From positions 1 through 39,654 of the forward strand of contig DAOUTI010000003.1 in assembly GCA_030626795.1 (NCBI GenBank): DNA of 39,654 nucleotides, written 5' to 3'. A program made the translations under genes and the position numbers. The notes beneath the pieces were generated by a model. It worked only from the letters and a program-made list of their open reading frames with translations, was not told the DNA's origin and made no database searches. Below are positions 1 through 9,433 of this stretch, piece by piece. The DNA comes from Flavobacteriaceae bacterium (lineage in GTDB: Bacteria > Bacteroidota > Bacteroidia > Flavobacteriales > Flavobacteriaceae). Each line of letters starts with the position of its first letter. The stretch's first letter is position 1.

Positions 1-810
1 ATTTATCGTTCATGTAATTCTTATTTCTCAAATGTTTATCGTAAAAGTATTGAAAAATATAGTAGCCCATCTGAAGGTATGGACGCTTGGAGCAAACATG
101 TAAAAAGCTTTGGTTTAGGAAATTATTTGGGTTATGATTTACCTTCTGGTCAAAAAGGACTTGTACCAGATTCTAACTTATATAAAAAAATGTACCCAAA
201 TGGAGGTTGGAGAGCAATTACAACCATTTCAAATGCAATTGGCCAAGGCGAGGTTTCAACTACTCCAATTCAATTGGCAAATATGACTGCAACTATTGCA
301 AACCGAGGTTTTTATTACACACCTCACATTATAAAAAAAATTGGAGATAGCACCATTATCAACAAAAATTATACTAAACCTCATTACACTACAGTTGACA
401 CAAAACATTTTGAGCCAGTAATAGAGGGAATGTATAATGTTTTTGAAATTGGTACTGCTCGGTTTTCAAAAGTTAATGGCATTGAAATTTGTGGTAAAAC
501 CGGAACTGCTGAGAATTTTAAGCGTATTAATGGAGAAAAAGTGCAATTTACAGATCATTCAATCTTTGTAGCTTTTGCTCCAAAAGATAACCCTAAAATA
601 GCTATTGCTATTTTTATTGAAAATGGATATTGGGGCTCAAGATGGGCGGCTCCTATAGCAAGTTTAATGATTGAAAAATATATTAATGGGAGTATTGGAG
701 AGTCTTATCAAAGACAAAATGCTGAAAAAAAAATGCTAACACAAGGTTTAGAAGAAGAATATAACAACCAACTCAATAAAGAAAATTACGTTGCGCAAAA
801 GGAGAAATAA
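1..810 (+). CDS. mrdA: Penicillin-binding protein 2 (peptidoglycan transpeptidase), C-terminal part; 5' end lies outside window
   Basis: The frame is open from base 1 (IYRSCNSYFSNVYRKSIEKYSSPSEGMDAW...), so the ORF-track start at 79 is internal. KTGTAE motif of transpeptidases; directly followed by rodA. Confidence 0.9.
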   Translation: MYRSCNSYFSNVYRKSIEKYSSPSEGMDAWSKHVKSFGLGNYLGYDLPSGQKGLVPDSNLYKKMYPNGGWRAITTISNAIGQGEVSTTPIQLANMTATIANRGFYYTPHIIKKIGDSTIINKNYTKPHYTTVDTKHFEPVIEGMYNVFEIGTARFSKVNGIEICGKTGTAENFKRINGEKVQFTDHSIFVAFAPKDNPKIAIAIFIENGYWGSRWAAPIASLMIEKYINGSIGESYQRQNAEKKMLTQGLEEEYNNQLNKENYVAQKEK

Positions 811-2068
811 CATATTTAAAGGTGTTGATTGGTTATTAATTATCATCTATTTAATCTTTTTATTTTTAGGTTGGGTAAGCATTTATGCTGCAACCTATTC
901 TGATACGCAATTTGAAATATTCGATTTTTCTACAAAATACGGAAAGCAATTTATTTGGATACTACTTAGTTTCATCTTGATTGTTATCATATTAGCCATT
1001 GATAAAAAGTTTTACGAGCAGTTTTCGGGTGTTTTTTATATGGTTTCCATACTATCACTAATCGGATTATTTATTTTAGGTAAAAATATAAATGGAGCAA
1101 CTTCCTGGTATAGTTTTGGATCATTCACCTTACAACCTGCTGAATTTGCCAAAACCGCCACTGCACTTGCTATTGCCAACTACCTCAATGAACGAAATCA
1201 AGACCTAAGAAAACTATCTAATCAGCTTAAAGCTTTTGGAATTATCTTTTTACCAGCGTTGTTAATTACTTTACAACCCGACCCTGGTTCTGCATTAGTA
1301 TATGGCTCATTAATTTTAGTTTTATATCGATTCGGATTACCAATGTACTATTTAATAATAGGGTTTTTAGCCCTAATCCTATTCATAGCAACATTATATT
1401 TTGGGTATGTTATAACATTACTAATAGCTGCTTTATTTATAAGCATATTTTTTATCTATTTAAGTTATAAAAACAAAAAATTTATAAGGCACAACTGGTT
1501 GAATTTTGTACTTGTGTACTTTTTTACTAGTCTATTTATATTTAGTGTTAATTTTGTGTTTAACAATGTATTTGAACAACGACACAGAGATAGATTTAAT
1601 ATTTTATTAGGAAAAAATATAGATACTAAAGGTATCGGTTATAATACGGCACAATCGGTTATTACGATAGGCTCTGGAGGTTTTAATGGCAAAGGTTTTT
1701 TACAAGGAGATAGAACACAAGGTGATTTTGTTCCAGAACAACAAACGGATTACATATTTAGTACAATTGGTGAAGAGTGGGGCTTTTTAGGCAGTACTTT
1801 TGTAATCTTATTATTTATTGCTTTTTTAATTAGATTACTTTATATAGCCGAAAGGCAAAAATCTACATTTAGCAAAGTATATGGTTATGCAACTGTTGCC
1901 ATTTTCTTTTTTCATTTTACTATTAATATAGGAATGGTTATTGGCCTACTACCAACTGTAGGAATCCCTCTATCATTTTTTAGCTACGGAGGCTCATCAC
2001 TTTGGGGTTTTACCGTTTTACTATTTATCTTGATAAGACTTGATGCTGATAGAGTTTATGAATGGTAA
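791..2068 (+). CDS. rodA: Rod shape-determining protein RodA (SEDS glycosyltransferase)
   Basis: Multi-TM protein with FVPEQQTDYIFSTIGEEWGFLGS and PTVGIPLSFFSYGGSS SEDS motifs; TTG start overlapping mrdA by 20 bp. Confidence 0.95.
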   Translation: MRKRRNNIFKGVDWLLIIIYLIFLFLGWVSIYAATYSDTQFEIFDFSTKYGKQFIWILLSFILIVIILAIDKKFYEQFSGVFYMVSILSLIGLFILGKNINGATSWYSFGSFTLQPAEFAKTATALAIANYLNERNQDLRKLSNQLKAFGIIFLPALLITLQPDPGSALVYGSLILVLYRFGLPMYYLIIGFLALILFIATLYFGYVITLLIAALFISIFFIYLSYKNKKFIRHNWLNFVLVYFFTSLFIFSVNFVFNNVFEQRHRDRFNILLGKNIDTKGIGYNTAQSVITIGSGGFNGKGFLQGDRTQGDFVPEQQTDYIFSTIGEEWGFLGSTFVILLFIAFLIRLLYIAERQKSTFSKVYGYATVAIFFFHFTINIGMVIGLLPTVGIPLSFFSYGGSSLWGFTVLLFILIRLDADRVYEW

Positions 2069-2107
2069 TTTTTTTATCACCATCCCTTTTTCAGTTATTT
2101 CCAACAA

Positions 2108-2137
2108 AAAAAGACAGCTCAAAAAGAACTGTCTTTA
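2108..2137. terminator. Bidirectional intrinsic terminator between rodA and rpsT
   Basis: AAAGACAG-ctcaaaaagaa-CTGTCTTT hairpin flanked by A/T tracts between convergent genes. Confidence 0.75.
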
Positions 2138-2159
2138 TTAAAAGTTATTAAATCTAAAT

Positions 2160-2411
2160 TTATAACGCAGCTACGTGCTTTGTTAAACTTGATTTTATGT
2201 TTGCTGCTTTATTATTATGAATAACATTATTCTTCGCTAATTTATCAACCATTGAAATTACATTGGATAAAATTGCTTCAGCATCTTTTTTCACTTCAAT
2301 TGCACGTAAACTTCTAATTGCATTACGCGTAGTTTTATGCTGATACTTATTTCTTAAATGTTTAGCTTCGTTACTTCTTATTCTCTTTAAAGCTGACTTA
2401 TGATTTGCCAT
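2160..2411 (-). CDS. rpsT: 30S ribosomal protein S20
   Basis: MANHKSALKRIRSNEAKHLRNKYQHKTTRNAIR..., characteristic S20 sequence. Confidence 0.97.
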   Translation of the reverse strand: MANHKSALKRIRSNEAKHLRNKYQHKTTRNAIRSLRAIEVKKDAEAILSNVISMVDKLAKNNVIHNNKAANIKSSLTKHVAAL

Positions 2412-2447
2412 AATTTTTTTAATTTAAATTGTTTTTAAAACAAATTG

Positions 2448-2519
2448 TAGCCCGTAGGGGAATCGAACCCCTCTTACCAGGATGAAAACCTGGCGTCCTA
2501 GCCGATAGACGAACGGGCC
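2448..2519 (-). tRNA. tRNA-Glu (anticodon TTC)
   Basis: Reverse complement ggcccgttcgtctatcggctaggacgccaggttttcatcctggtaagaggggttcgattcccctacgggcta folds as a cloverleaf; anticodon TTC; no encoded CCA. Confidence 0.95.
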
Positions 2520-2557
2520 TAAGATATACCCAACAAGCTTCCTTGTTAAAGCGAGTG

Positions 2558-2587
2558 CAAAAATAATACATTTTTTAAATTCTGCAA
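2558..2587 (-). promoter_or_regulatory. Bacteroidota-type sigma-A promoter for tRNA-Glu(-rpsT)
   Basis: On minus strand: TTG-N19-TATTTTTG, matching TTG-N19-TAnnTTTG; about 38 nt upstream of the tRNA 5' end. Confidence 0.65.
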
Positions 2588-2614
2588 GTACTTTTTTGCT
2601 TTTTTTTATTTTTT

Positions 2615-4096
2615 TTAATACGCCTTAGCAAACAACACTCTTTTTAAAGATTTATTACCTGTTAGAACACAATTTCCTTTCTCTTCTTTTGCGTCATTAG
2701 CAATACACCTTATAGTTGCTTTAGTCCTATTTTTGATTTTCTCTTCAGTTTCTATAGTGCCATCCCAGTGGGCCGACACAAATCCGCCTTTATTATCTAA
2801 AACATCTTTAAACTCTTCAAAATTATCCACTTCAGTTATTAAACTATTTCTATAATTTAATGCTTTATCAAATAAATTATCTTGAATTTTATTTAGTAAA
2901 TTAAAAACTGTCTCTGCAATATTTTCTTGACTAATAGTTTCTTTAGTTAAAGTATCTCTTCTAGCCAATTCAACAGTACCGCTTTCTAAATCCCTTGGGC
3001 CAATAGCTATTCTTAGGGGCACGCCTTTTAATTCATACTCAGCAAATTTCCAACCTGGCTTGTACGTAGTACGTTTATCATATTTAACTGAAATACCTTT
3101 TGCTTTAAATGCAACTATCATTTCTTCCACTTTAGTGGAAATCTCATCTAATTGCTCATCGTTTCTATGGATAGGAATAATTACCAATTGAATTGGCGCT
3201 AATTTCGGTGGTAAAACCAATCCTTGATCATCACTATGTGTCATCACCAAAGCACCCATCAGTCTTGTTGAAACTCCCCAAGAAGTTGCCCAAACATAAT
3301 CTTGTTTACCTTCTTTAGTTGTGAATTTTACATCAAATGCTTTTGCAAAATTTTGACCTAAAAAATGTGAGGTACCTGCTTGTAAAGCTTTACCATCTTG
3401 CATTAAAGCTTCAATCGTATAGGTATCTAATGCTCCTGCAAAACGTTCACTTTCAGTTTTATATCCTTTTATTACTGGCATCGCCATAAAATTTTCAGCA
3501 AATTCTGCATAAACATCTTGCATTTTCTTAGCTTCAACTATTGCTTCTTGTTTGGTTTCATGGGCTGTATGACCTTCTTGCCATAAAAATTCGGCAGTAC
3601 GTAAAAACAAGCGGGTACGCATTTCCCATCGTACAACATTTGACCATTGATTAATTAATAATGGTAAATCTCTATAAGATTGAATCCATTTTCTATATGA
3701 ATCCCAAATTATTGTTTCCGAAGTTGGTCTAATAATTAATTCTTCTTCTAGTTTTGCATTCTCATCAACAACTATTTCTTTACCATCTTCAGAGGTTTTT
3801 AATCTATAATGAGTAACAACAGCACATTCCTTTGCAAAACCATCAACATGACTTGCTTCTTTACTAAAGTATGATTTTGGAATTAGTAATGGAAAGTAAG
3901 CATTTTCATGGCCTGTTTCTTTGAACATCCTATCTAATTCTGCTTGCATTTTTTCCCAAATAGCATAACCATAAGGTTTTATAACCATCATACCTCGTAC
4001 TCCAGAATTCTCTGCTAAATCAGCTTTTACCACCAATTCATTGTACCATTTTGAATAGTCTTCCTCTCTTTTTGTTAGCTTTTTACTCATACACAA
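2615..4096 (-). CDS. proS: Prolyl-tRNA synthetase
   Basis: Class II synthetase: [57 protein letters not shown]; start may be the internal Met at 4090. Confidence 0.95.
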   Translation of the reverse strand: MCMSKKLTKREEDYSKWYNELVVKADLAENSGVRGMMVIKPYGYAIWEKMQAELDRMFKETGHENAYFPLLIPKSYFSKEASHVDGFAKECAVVTHYRLKTSEDGKEIVVDENAKLEEELIIRPTSETIIWDSYRKWIQSYRDLPLLINQWSNVVRWEMRTRLFLRTAEFLWQEGHTAHETKQEAIVEAKKMQDVYAEFAENFMAMPVIKGYKTESERFAGALDTYTIEALMQDGKALQAGTSHFLGQNFAKAFDVKFTTKEGKQDYVWATSWGVSTRLMGALVMTHSDDQGLVLPPKLAPIQLVIIPIHRNDEQLDEISTKVEEMIVAFKAKGISVKYDKRTTYKPGWKFAEYELKGVPLRIAIGPRDLESGTVELARRDTLTKETISQENIAETVFNLLNKIQDNLFDKALNYRNSLITEVDNFEEFKDVLDNKGGFVSAHWDGTIETEEKIKNRTKATIRCIANDAKEEKGNCVLTGNKSLKRVLFAKAY

Positions 4097-4147
4097 TAAT
4101 TTTTGGCATAAAAATTGTAATCCTTATACTGAAATTTAAATAAGTTG

Positions 4148-4174
4148 CAAAGCTAACTTTTTTTTATCTTACAA
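4148..4174 (-). promoter_or_regulatory. Possible proS promoter
   Basis: Minus strand TTG-N16-TAGCTTTG; the -7 element fits TAnnTTTG but the spacing is short. Confidence 0.4.
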
Positions 4175-4192
4175 CCATATAAATTAAACACT

Positions 4193-5458
4193 ATGAAAAA
4201 CTTTACTTCTATAAAAAAACACCTTATACCGATAACATTATTGGGTCTCTTTCTAATAACTTTAATATCCTGTAGTACGTCACAAAGTGCGTATAACAGT
4301 AATGATGGTATATATGGATCAACTAATAAGGAAGTTGTTCTAGTTAAAGATTCTAAATCTGATTACTATCAGACTTATTTTTCTGCAGAAAACGAGCGTT
4401 ATGAAATTAATGAAGAAGATATTGTTACTGACATAGATGATTATGGGTATGAAGATACCGACACCCTTTATGTAAGTGATCAATATAGCGATGGTGCTCC
4501 TCCATGGGAATACACAACTAGTGTTAGCATAAATTTTAATATGGGCTATGGCTATGGCGGTGGATATTATAACCCTTGGTATTGGGGCTACCCATATTAT
4601 GGTTATGGTGGCGGATACTGGGGCGGTTACTACCCTCCTTATTATGGTGGCGGTTATTGGGGTGGTTATTACCCTCCATATTATGGCGGTGGATACTGGG
4701 GATACAGACCTCCGTATTATGGTTCTCCATATTATGGACGCTCTACTTATGGAAAAAGAAATGCATATAACACAAGAGGAAATTATTCTAATAGTAGGTT
4801 TAATACTCGAAATGTTTACAATAAAAGAGCTGATTATGCCAGTAATTATAGAAAGTCTTCAAAAACATATAATAGAAGAGCAACCTCAAGCACAAGAAAT
4901 TATAGAACCAAGAATACTGAATTTGTAAAAAATAGTAAAAGTTCCCAAAAAAGATCTAATACTAGAAGTACAAACAACAATAGAAGCAATACGCGTAGTA
5001 ATAATTATAATAAAAGTAATACGCGTAGTAGTAATACACGTAGCAGTAATACTAGAAGCTATAACCGAAGCAGCTCATCACCAAGTAGAAGTAGTGGTTC
5101 AAGTAGCGTTAGAAGAAGTTCGGGAAGACAACAAGCATTCAATAATGAAAATTCAAGGGTTCGCTATACCAATGCTTCTACCCGTCAAAATACTTCAATT
5201 AAAAGTGCTAGAACAAAAAATAACGCTACTAATAACCCATCAAGAACTTATGCTAACACCAATAGAGTTGCCTCAAAAAACACAAAATCATCTTCTGTGA
5301 ATCGTAGCTCATCAAATAACAATCAAAAAAGAAATAGCTACAAAGCAGTAAGCAACTCAAACCGAAGTAGTAGATCAAGCGTTGCTAGTAATTCAAACCG
5401 CTCAACAACATCGTCAAGATCTTCATCAAGACCCACAAGTCAAAGATCTAATCGATAA
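4193..5458 (+). CDS. Predicted lipoprotein with Gly/Tyr-rich central tract and Arg/Ser/Asn-rich C-terminal half
   Basis: Signal peptide with lipobox-like LITLISCS; GYGYGGGYYNPWYWGYPYYGYGGGYWGGYYPPYYGGGYWGGYYPPYYGGGYWG then long NTRSSNTRSSNTRS-type tail. Confidence 0.7.
   Translation: MKNFTSIKKHLIPITLLGLFLITLISCSTSQSAYNSNDGIYGSTNKEVVLVKDSKSDYYQTYFSAENERYEINEEDIVTDIDDYGYEDTDTLYVSDQYSDGAPPWEYTTSVSINFNMGYGYGGGYYNPWYWGYPYYGYGGGYWGGYYPPYYGGGYWGGYYPPYYGGGYWGYRPPYYGSPYYGRSTYGKRNAYNTRGNYSNSRFNTRNVYNKRADYASNYRKSSKTYNRRATSSTRNYRTKNTEFVKNSKSSQKRSNTRSTNNNRSNTRSNNYNKSNTRSSNTRSSNTRSYNRSSSSPSRSSGSSSVRRSSGRQQAFNNENSRVRYTNASTRQNTSIKSARTKNNATNNPSRTYANTNRVASKNTKSSSVNRSSSNNNQKRNSYKAVSNSNRSSRSSVASNSNRSTTSSRSSSRPTSQRSNR
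4594..4737 (+). repeat. Tandem about 39-bp coding repeat (YYGGGYWGGYYPP unit)
   Basis: tattatggtggcggttattggggtggttattaccctcca and near-copies in tandem. Confidence 0.8.
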
Positions 5459-5473
5459 TTATAAAAAATCGCT

Positions 5474-6883
5474 ATGAAAAAATATTCACTATTCATTTTA
5501 TTAATATCTACACTTGTCTTAAAGGCACAATCTCTTAGTTATGTAGATCAAGCTGTACTTTTTTCATCAGATGACAATTATGGTACCGCAAGGTTTACTG
5601 CAATGGGTGGCGCTTTTGGAGCGTTAGGTGGAGATATGACAGCTGTTGATACCAACCCTGCAGGATTAGCAATTTTTAATAGCACTGGGTTTTCTAGTAC
5701 TATTAGTTATAGAGAAACCAACACAAAAAGCACTTTTTATGGCTCTTCAATAAACAATAGTGATGATGATTTTCGGTTTTCGCAAATAGGCGGAACTGTA
5801 GTTATCCCAAATCATGGAAATTCCGATTTTAAAAAAATAACACTTGGCTTTAATTATAATTTAATTAAAGATTATAACAATAGTTATGCTGTACAAGGCA
5901 ATAGCGGAATTGCAACCTTTATTGATGACCCAAATTTAAATTTTGACGATAACGAAACAAATGATGTGTTTTACAGAAATGCTGATGAACAATTTTTTAG
6001 TAACTACACCTCAGGTATTAATGATAGATTTAGCTTTAGTATAGCTACGCAATATAAAGATTTATTATTTTTAGGAGTTTCAATGTCATTCCAAAATATT
6101 GACTTTTTTCAAAATGCTTATTATGAAGAGTTAAATAATGATGGTAATGGTAATTTGTTAGATGCTTTTAACAACCAATTTCTAACTACTTATGGAAACG
6201 GATTTAATTTTGGATTTGGTGCCATATTAAAACCTTATCAAAATTTGAGAATTGGAATATCGTACCAATCTCCTATTTGGTATGATTTAACCGAAAGATT
6301 TATAATTACTGACCCTGACTCCATTTATACTGACACTCCTTACCCATGGATTGATGGAGAACTTGACGTTATTGTAAGCAATAATGAAAATGGTTTTTTT
6401 AATGAAACCATTCCTAATTTTTATGATTACAGTCTAAATACTCCAGGTAAATTAACTGGTAGTTTGGCTTATATTTTTGGTCAAAACGGATTGATTAGTT
6501 TTGATTATACTTATCGTGATTTCTCAAATACCAAACTAAAACCTTCAAGTTTTTTTATTGATGAAAATAATGATTTAAATAAAAATTTAAATGGCACTTC
6601 GTCTTTTAAAATTGGTACAGAATGGAGAGTAAAAAACTTTAGTTTAAGAGGCGGTTATCAATTCACTGAAAACCCGTACAAAAAAGCCAACTCTTCAAAT
6701 AATACAACAGGTTACTCCTTTGGATTAGGTGTCAAATTATCAAGAACCATTAATTTTGATTTCGCTTTTGATAACACAACATACGCTGACAGCTATGCAT
6801 TTGTTGACAACCAAAATGTTGCTCCTGCTAAATTAGACATAGATCTCAATCGTTTTACTTCAACCCTAGTAATTAGCTTTTAA
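5474..6883 (+). CDS. OmpP1/FadL/TodX-like outer membrane transport protein
   Basis: Signal peptide, ARFTAMGGAFGALGGDMTAVDTNPAGLAIF near N-terminus, long beta-barrel-like sequence ending in F. Confidence 0.8.
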   Translation: MKKYSLFILLISTLVLKAQSLSYVDQAVLFSSDDNYGTARFTAMGGAFGALGGDMTAVDTNPAGLAIFNSTGFSSTISYRETNTKSTFYGSSINNSDDDFRFSQIGGTVVIPNHGNSDFKKITLGFNYNLIKDYNNSYAVQGNSGIATFIDDPNLNFDDNETNDVFYRNADEQFFSNYTSGINDRFSFSIATQYKDLLFLGVSMSFQNIDFFQNAYYEELNNDGNGNLLDAFNNQFLTTYGNGFNFGFGAILKPYQNLRIGISYQSPIWYDLTERFIITDPDSIYTDTPYPWIDGELDVIVSNNENGFFNETIPNFYDYSLNTPGKLTGSLAYIFGQNGLISFDYTYRDFSNTKLKPSSFFIDENNDLNKNLNGTSSFKIGTEWRVKNFSLRGGYQFTENPYKKANSSNNTTGYSFGLGVKLSRTINFDFAFDNTTYADSYAFVDNQNVAPAKLDIDLNRFTSTLVISF

Positions 6884-6908
6884 TAAAGTTAATTTTAAAA
6901 CATTTTCA

Positions 6909-6937
6909 AACTGTTTCGATATATCGGAACAGTTTTT
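6909..6937 (+). terminator. Intrinsic terminator
   Basis: AACTGTTtCGATATATCGgAACAGTT followed by T-run. Confidence 0.8.
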
Positions 6938-6994
6938 TTATTGAATTATTTTTCATACTTTTAACACAAATTAATTAACCTTAAAATCTTAAAA

Positions 6995-7762
6995 ATGAAA
7001 AAATTATTAGCATTTTTGACATTTCTATTGTTTCTACTATTGCTATGGTTTGCTTGGAACTGGTACAAAGATAATGTTGCCTGTTGCCCAGAAACTGTAG
7101 TAGAAATTAAACATGGCTCCCTTTATTTTGATTGTGATTCTGATTTACCAATTACAAGCGAAGCGTGGGCTCAAAAGAAATCCGAAATTTTATCCACAAA
7201 AGTGGAAGGAAAAAAATTACTTATCGCAGGTCCTTACTTCAAAGGCGAAAATGAAAACCTTGGCTTAACAAGAGCTAAAAATATTGCAAAACTATTTCTT
7301 AATGATTTAACAGATAGCGATATTGAATTTGGATCAAGATTAGCTAATAATTGTGAAGAAGCCCAAAAAGATGTTTTAGGAAAATCTCTTTTTAAATGGG
7401 TAACAAGAAATGAACATGTTGTTGAACATCACGACAAAACCTATATCTATTTTAAATACAATACTGATAACCCTATTGACTCCGAAAATGTAGTTATATA
7501 CCTAGATAATTTAGCTAAAGATTTGATGTCTTCAGGCAAATCAGTACAACTAACTGGTCATACTGATGCAGATGGTGATCAAGCCTCTAATGAACAATTA
7601 GGTTTAAAAAGAGCCAATCGAGGAAAAACATACTTGATGGAACGAGGTGTGCCAGAAGATAAAATTTCTGTCGCATCAAAAGGGAAACTGGAACCTTTGG
7701 CAGATAATTCGACTGAAGAAGGAAAACAAAAAAATAGAAGAGTAGAAATTGTAATAAAATAA
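6995..7762 (+). CDS. OmpA-family envelope protein, N-terminally membrane anchored
   Basis: N-terminal TM segment; C-terminal QLTGHTDADGDQASNEQLGLKRANRGKTYLMERGVPEDKISVASKGKLEPLADNSTEEGKQKNRRVEIVIK is a canonical OmpA-like domain. Confidence 0.85.
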   Translation: MKKLLAFLTFLLFLLLLWFAWNWYKDNVACCPETVVEIKHGSLYFDCDSDLPITSEAWAQKKSEILSTKVEGKKLLIAGPYFKGENENLGLTRAKNIAKLFLNDLTDSDIEFGSRLANNCEEAQKDVLGKSLFKWVTRNEHVVEHHDKTYIYFKYNTDNPIDSENVVIYLDNLAKDLMSSGKSVQLTGHTDADGDQASNEQLGLKRANRGKTYLMERGVPEDKISVASKGKLEPLADNSTEEGKQKNRRVEIVIK

Positions 7763-7789
7763 AACTAACCAAATAAAAAATTATAAATT

Positions 7790-8212
7790 ATGTTAAAATT
7801 AGCAATAAATACAACAGCATGTGATGGTTCGGATGTTTTTTGGCCGTGGTTAATGTGGCTTTTAGGAGCTTTCTTATTAGGATTATTATTAGGATGGCTA
7901 CTAAAACAACTTTTTGGTTGTGGCGAATCAGAAGCAGCTCCAATTGTAGCTTTAGATGCCGTAAAAGATGATCTTACAAAGGTTGAAGGAATAGGGCCTA
8001 AAATTAAAGGTTTATTAAACAATGATGGTATTTGGAGTTTTAATCAACTTTCATTATCACCATCATCAAGATTGCAAAGAATTTTAGATGATGCTGGCCC
8101 AGCTTATACGGTTCATAATCCTCGCACTTGGTCTGCACAAGCAAGATTAGCAGATGAAGGCCATTGGGAAGATTTAAAAATATGGCAAGACCATTTAAAA
8201 GGAGGTCTGTAA
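7790..8212 (+). CDS. Small membrane-anchored protein with C-terminal helix-hairpin-helix/H3TH-like domain
   Basis: WPWLMWLLGAFLLGLLLGWLLKQLFG TM segment then DDLTKVEGIGPKIKGLLNNDGIWSFNQLS...LQRILDDAG... Confidence 0.65.
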   Translation: MLKLAINTTACDGSDVFWPWLMWLLGAFLLGLLLGWLLKQLFGCGESEAAPIVALDAVKDDLTKVEGIGPKIKGLLNNDGIWSFNQLSLSPSSRLQRILDDAGPAYTVHNPRTWSAQARLADEGHWEDLKIWQDHLKGGL

Positions 8213-8242
8213 CCTTAGTTTAAATTGCTTTAATTATCAAAC

Positions 8243-8274
8243 AATCCCATTCTAATCTAATTAGAATGGGATTT
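8243..8274 (+). terminator. Intrinsic terminator
   Basis: AATCCCATTCTAAT-ct-AATTAGAATGGGATTTT. Confidence 0.8.
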
Positions 8275-8300
8275 TCATCTAAATAAGTTAAGCTTATTAT

Positions 8301-8331
8301 TTGTGATACTAATCAAACTTACTTAATTTTG
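8301..8331 (+). promoter_or_regulatory. Candidate promoter of the surface-polysaccharide operon
   Basis: TTG-N20-TAATTTTG located 25 bp upstream of the wzz-like ATG. Confidence 0.6.
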
Positions 8332-8356
8332 CTCGTTTTTAAATTTAAAATGGATT

Positions 8357-9427
8357 ATGGAAAATAAAGGAAAAATACTAGAGAATTCTAACAGCCAAGT
8401 AACAGAAGAAGAAATTGATTTGGGCAATTTATTTAAAGTAATTGGTAAAGGTTTAAAAAACTTTTTCAACTTTATTGGAGATGTTTTACAAAATATTTTT
8501 CACTATTTTATTTTACTTTTAATTTTCCTAAAAAAACATGTAGTTAAATTAGGGATCGCAGTTGTATTAGGGTTTATTATTGGGCTTATATTACACAAAT
8601 TCGAGCCAAAAACATATGTTTCAAATATGATTATTGAAACGAATTATGGTAGCGGAATACAATTGTATAAACAAATAGATTATTTGAATGATTTGGTTAA
8701 GAAAAAAGACTCTATTTCATTAGCACAGATTTTAAATATAAACACTAAAGAAGCTAGCCAAATTAATAATATTGAAGTAAATCCAAATCAACCCGAAGTC
8801 AACTTGTACAAAGCCTATGATGAATATATACAAAAAACAGACACTATTTATACCAAAGGATATAAATTTGAAGATTTTAAAAAAAGAATAGATAAATATG
8901 ATCTTCGATATCATCAAATCAACATTAATTCTAAATCTAAAACAGTATTTAGTAATATTTCATCGTCAATAATAAAACTAGTAGAAAATGATTATTATAA
9001 AAAATTAAAAGATTTAAAAGTTAATGAGATAAAACAAAAGCTTCAGGTTTTAAATAAAAATTTGGCGCAAATTGATTCATTGCGATATTCCTACAAAGAA
9101 GTTGCTTTAAAACAGGCCGTAAATTCTTCAAATTCTTCTACCATAGAAATTTCAAAAAATGAAAATAAAAAAAATGAAAATGATATTGAACTTTTTAATA
9201 CTTCCTATGGTCTTCTTAAATCTATTTCTTGGACAAATGATGAATTAATAAGAAAAAATAATATTGTTAATATTATTTCTAATTTTGATAAAGTTGGTAT
9301 TCCTGATAAAAAAATTAGCCACAAAAAATATTTTCAGCTACCATTATTGTTTTTAGGGTTGATGTTGGGGTGGATATTGATAGTGCAATTGAATGAGTAT
9401 TTGAACAACTATAAATCTGACAGCTAA
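8357..9427 (+). CDS. Wzz-like polysaccharide chain-length determinant
   Basis: Two terminal TM segments around a coiled-coil-rich periplasmic region; LGFIIGLILHKFEPKTYVSNMIIETNYGSG; no kinase domain; heads a polysaccharide cluster. Confidence 0.7.
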   Translation: MENKGKILENSNSQVTEEEIDLGNLFKVIGKGLKNFFNFIGDVLQNIFHYFILLLIFLKKHVVKLGIAVVLGFIIGLILHKFEPKTYVSNMIIETNYGSGIQLYKQIDYLNDLVKKKDSISLAQILNINTKEASQINNIEVNPNQPEVNLYKAYDEYIQKTDTIYTKGYKFEDFKKRIDKYDLRYHQININSKSKTVFSNISSSIIKLVENDYYKKLKDLKVNEIKQKLQVLNKNLAQIDSLRYSYKEVALKQAVNSSNSSTIEISKNENKKNENDIELFNTSYGLLKSISWTNDELIRKNNIVNIISNFDKVGIPDKKISHKKYFQLPLLFLGLMLGWILIVQLNEYLNNYKSDS

Positions 9428-9433
9428 AAACGT

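Noticed and set aside
4536-4928. Overlapping ORFs in other frames/strand (4536..4730 -, 4548..4928 +, 4576..4770 +) inside the Gly/Tyr-rich gene
   Set aside because: Products of the biased repeat composition in alternative frames; no independent start context or recognisable family.
4940-5100. Repeated aatacgcgtagtagtaatac-like units considered as a CRISPR-like or regulatory repeat
   Set aside because: Short, degenerate, in-frame codon repeats (NTRSS) with no constant spacers; coding low complexity explains them.
5094-5300. 68-aa ORF in +3 frame of the Arg/Ser-rich tail
   Set aside because: Alternative frame of low-complexity DNA.
7587-8022. Minus-strand ORFs 7587..7772 and 7765..8022
   Set aside because: Antisense to well-supported OmpA-like and H3TH-like genes.
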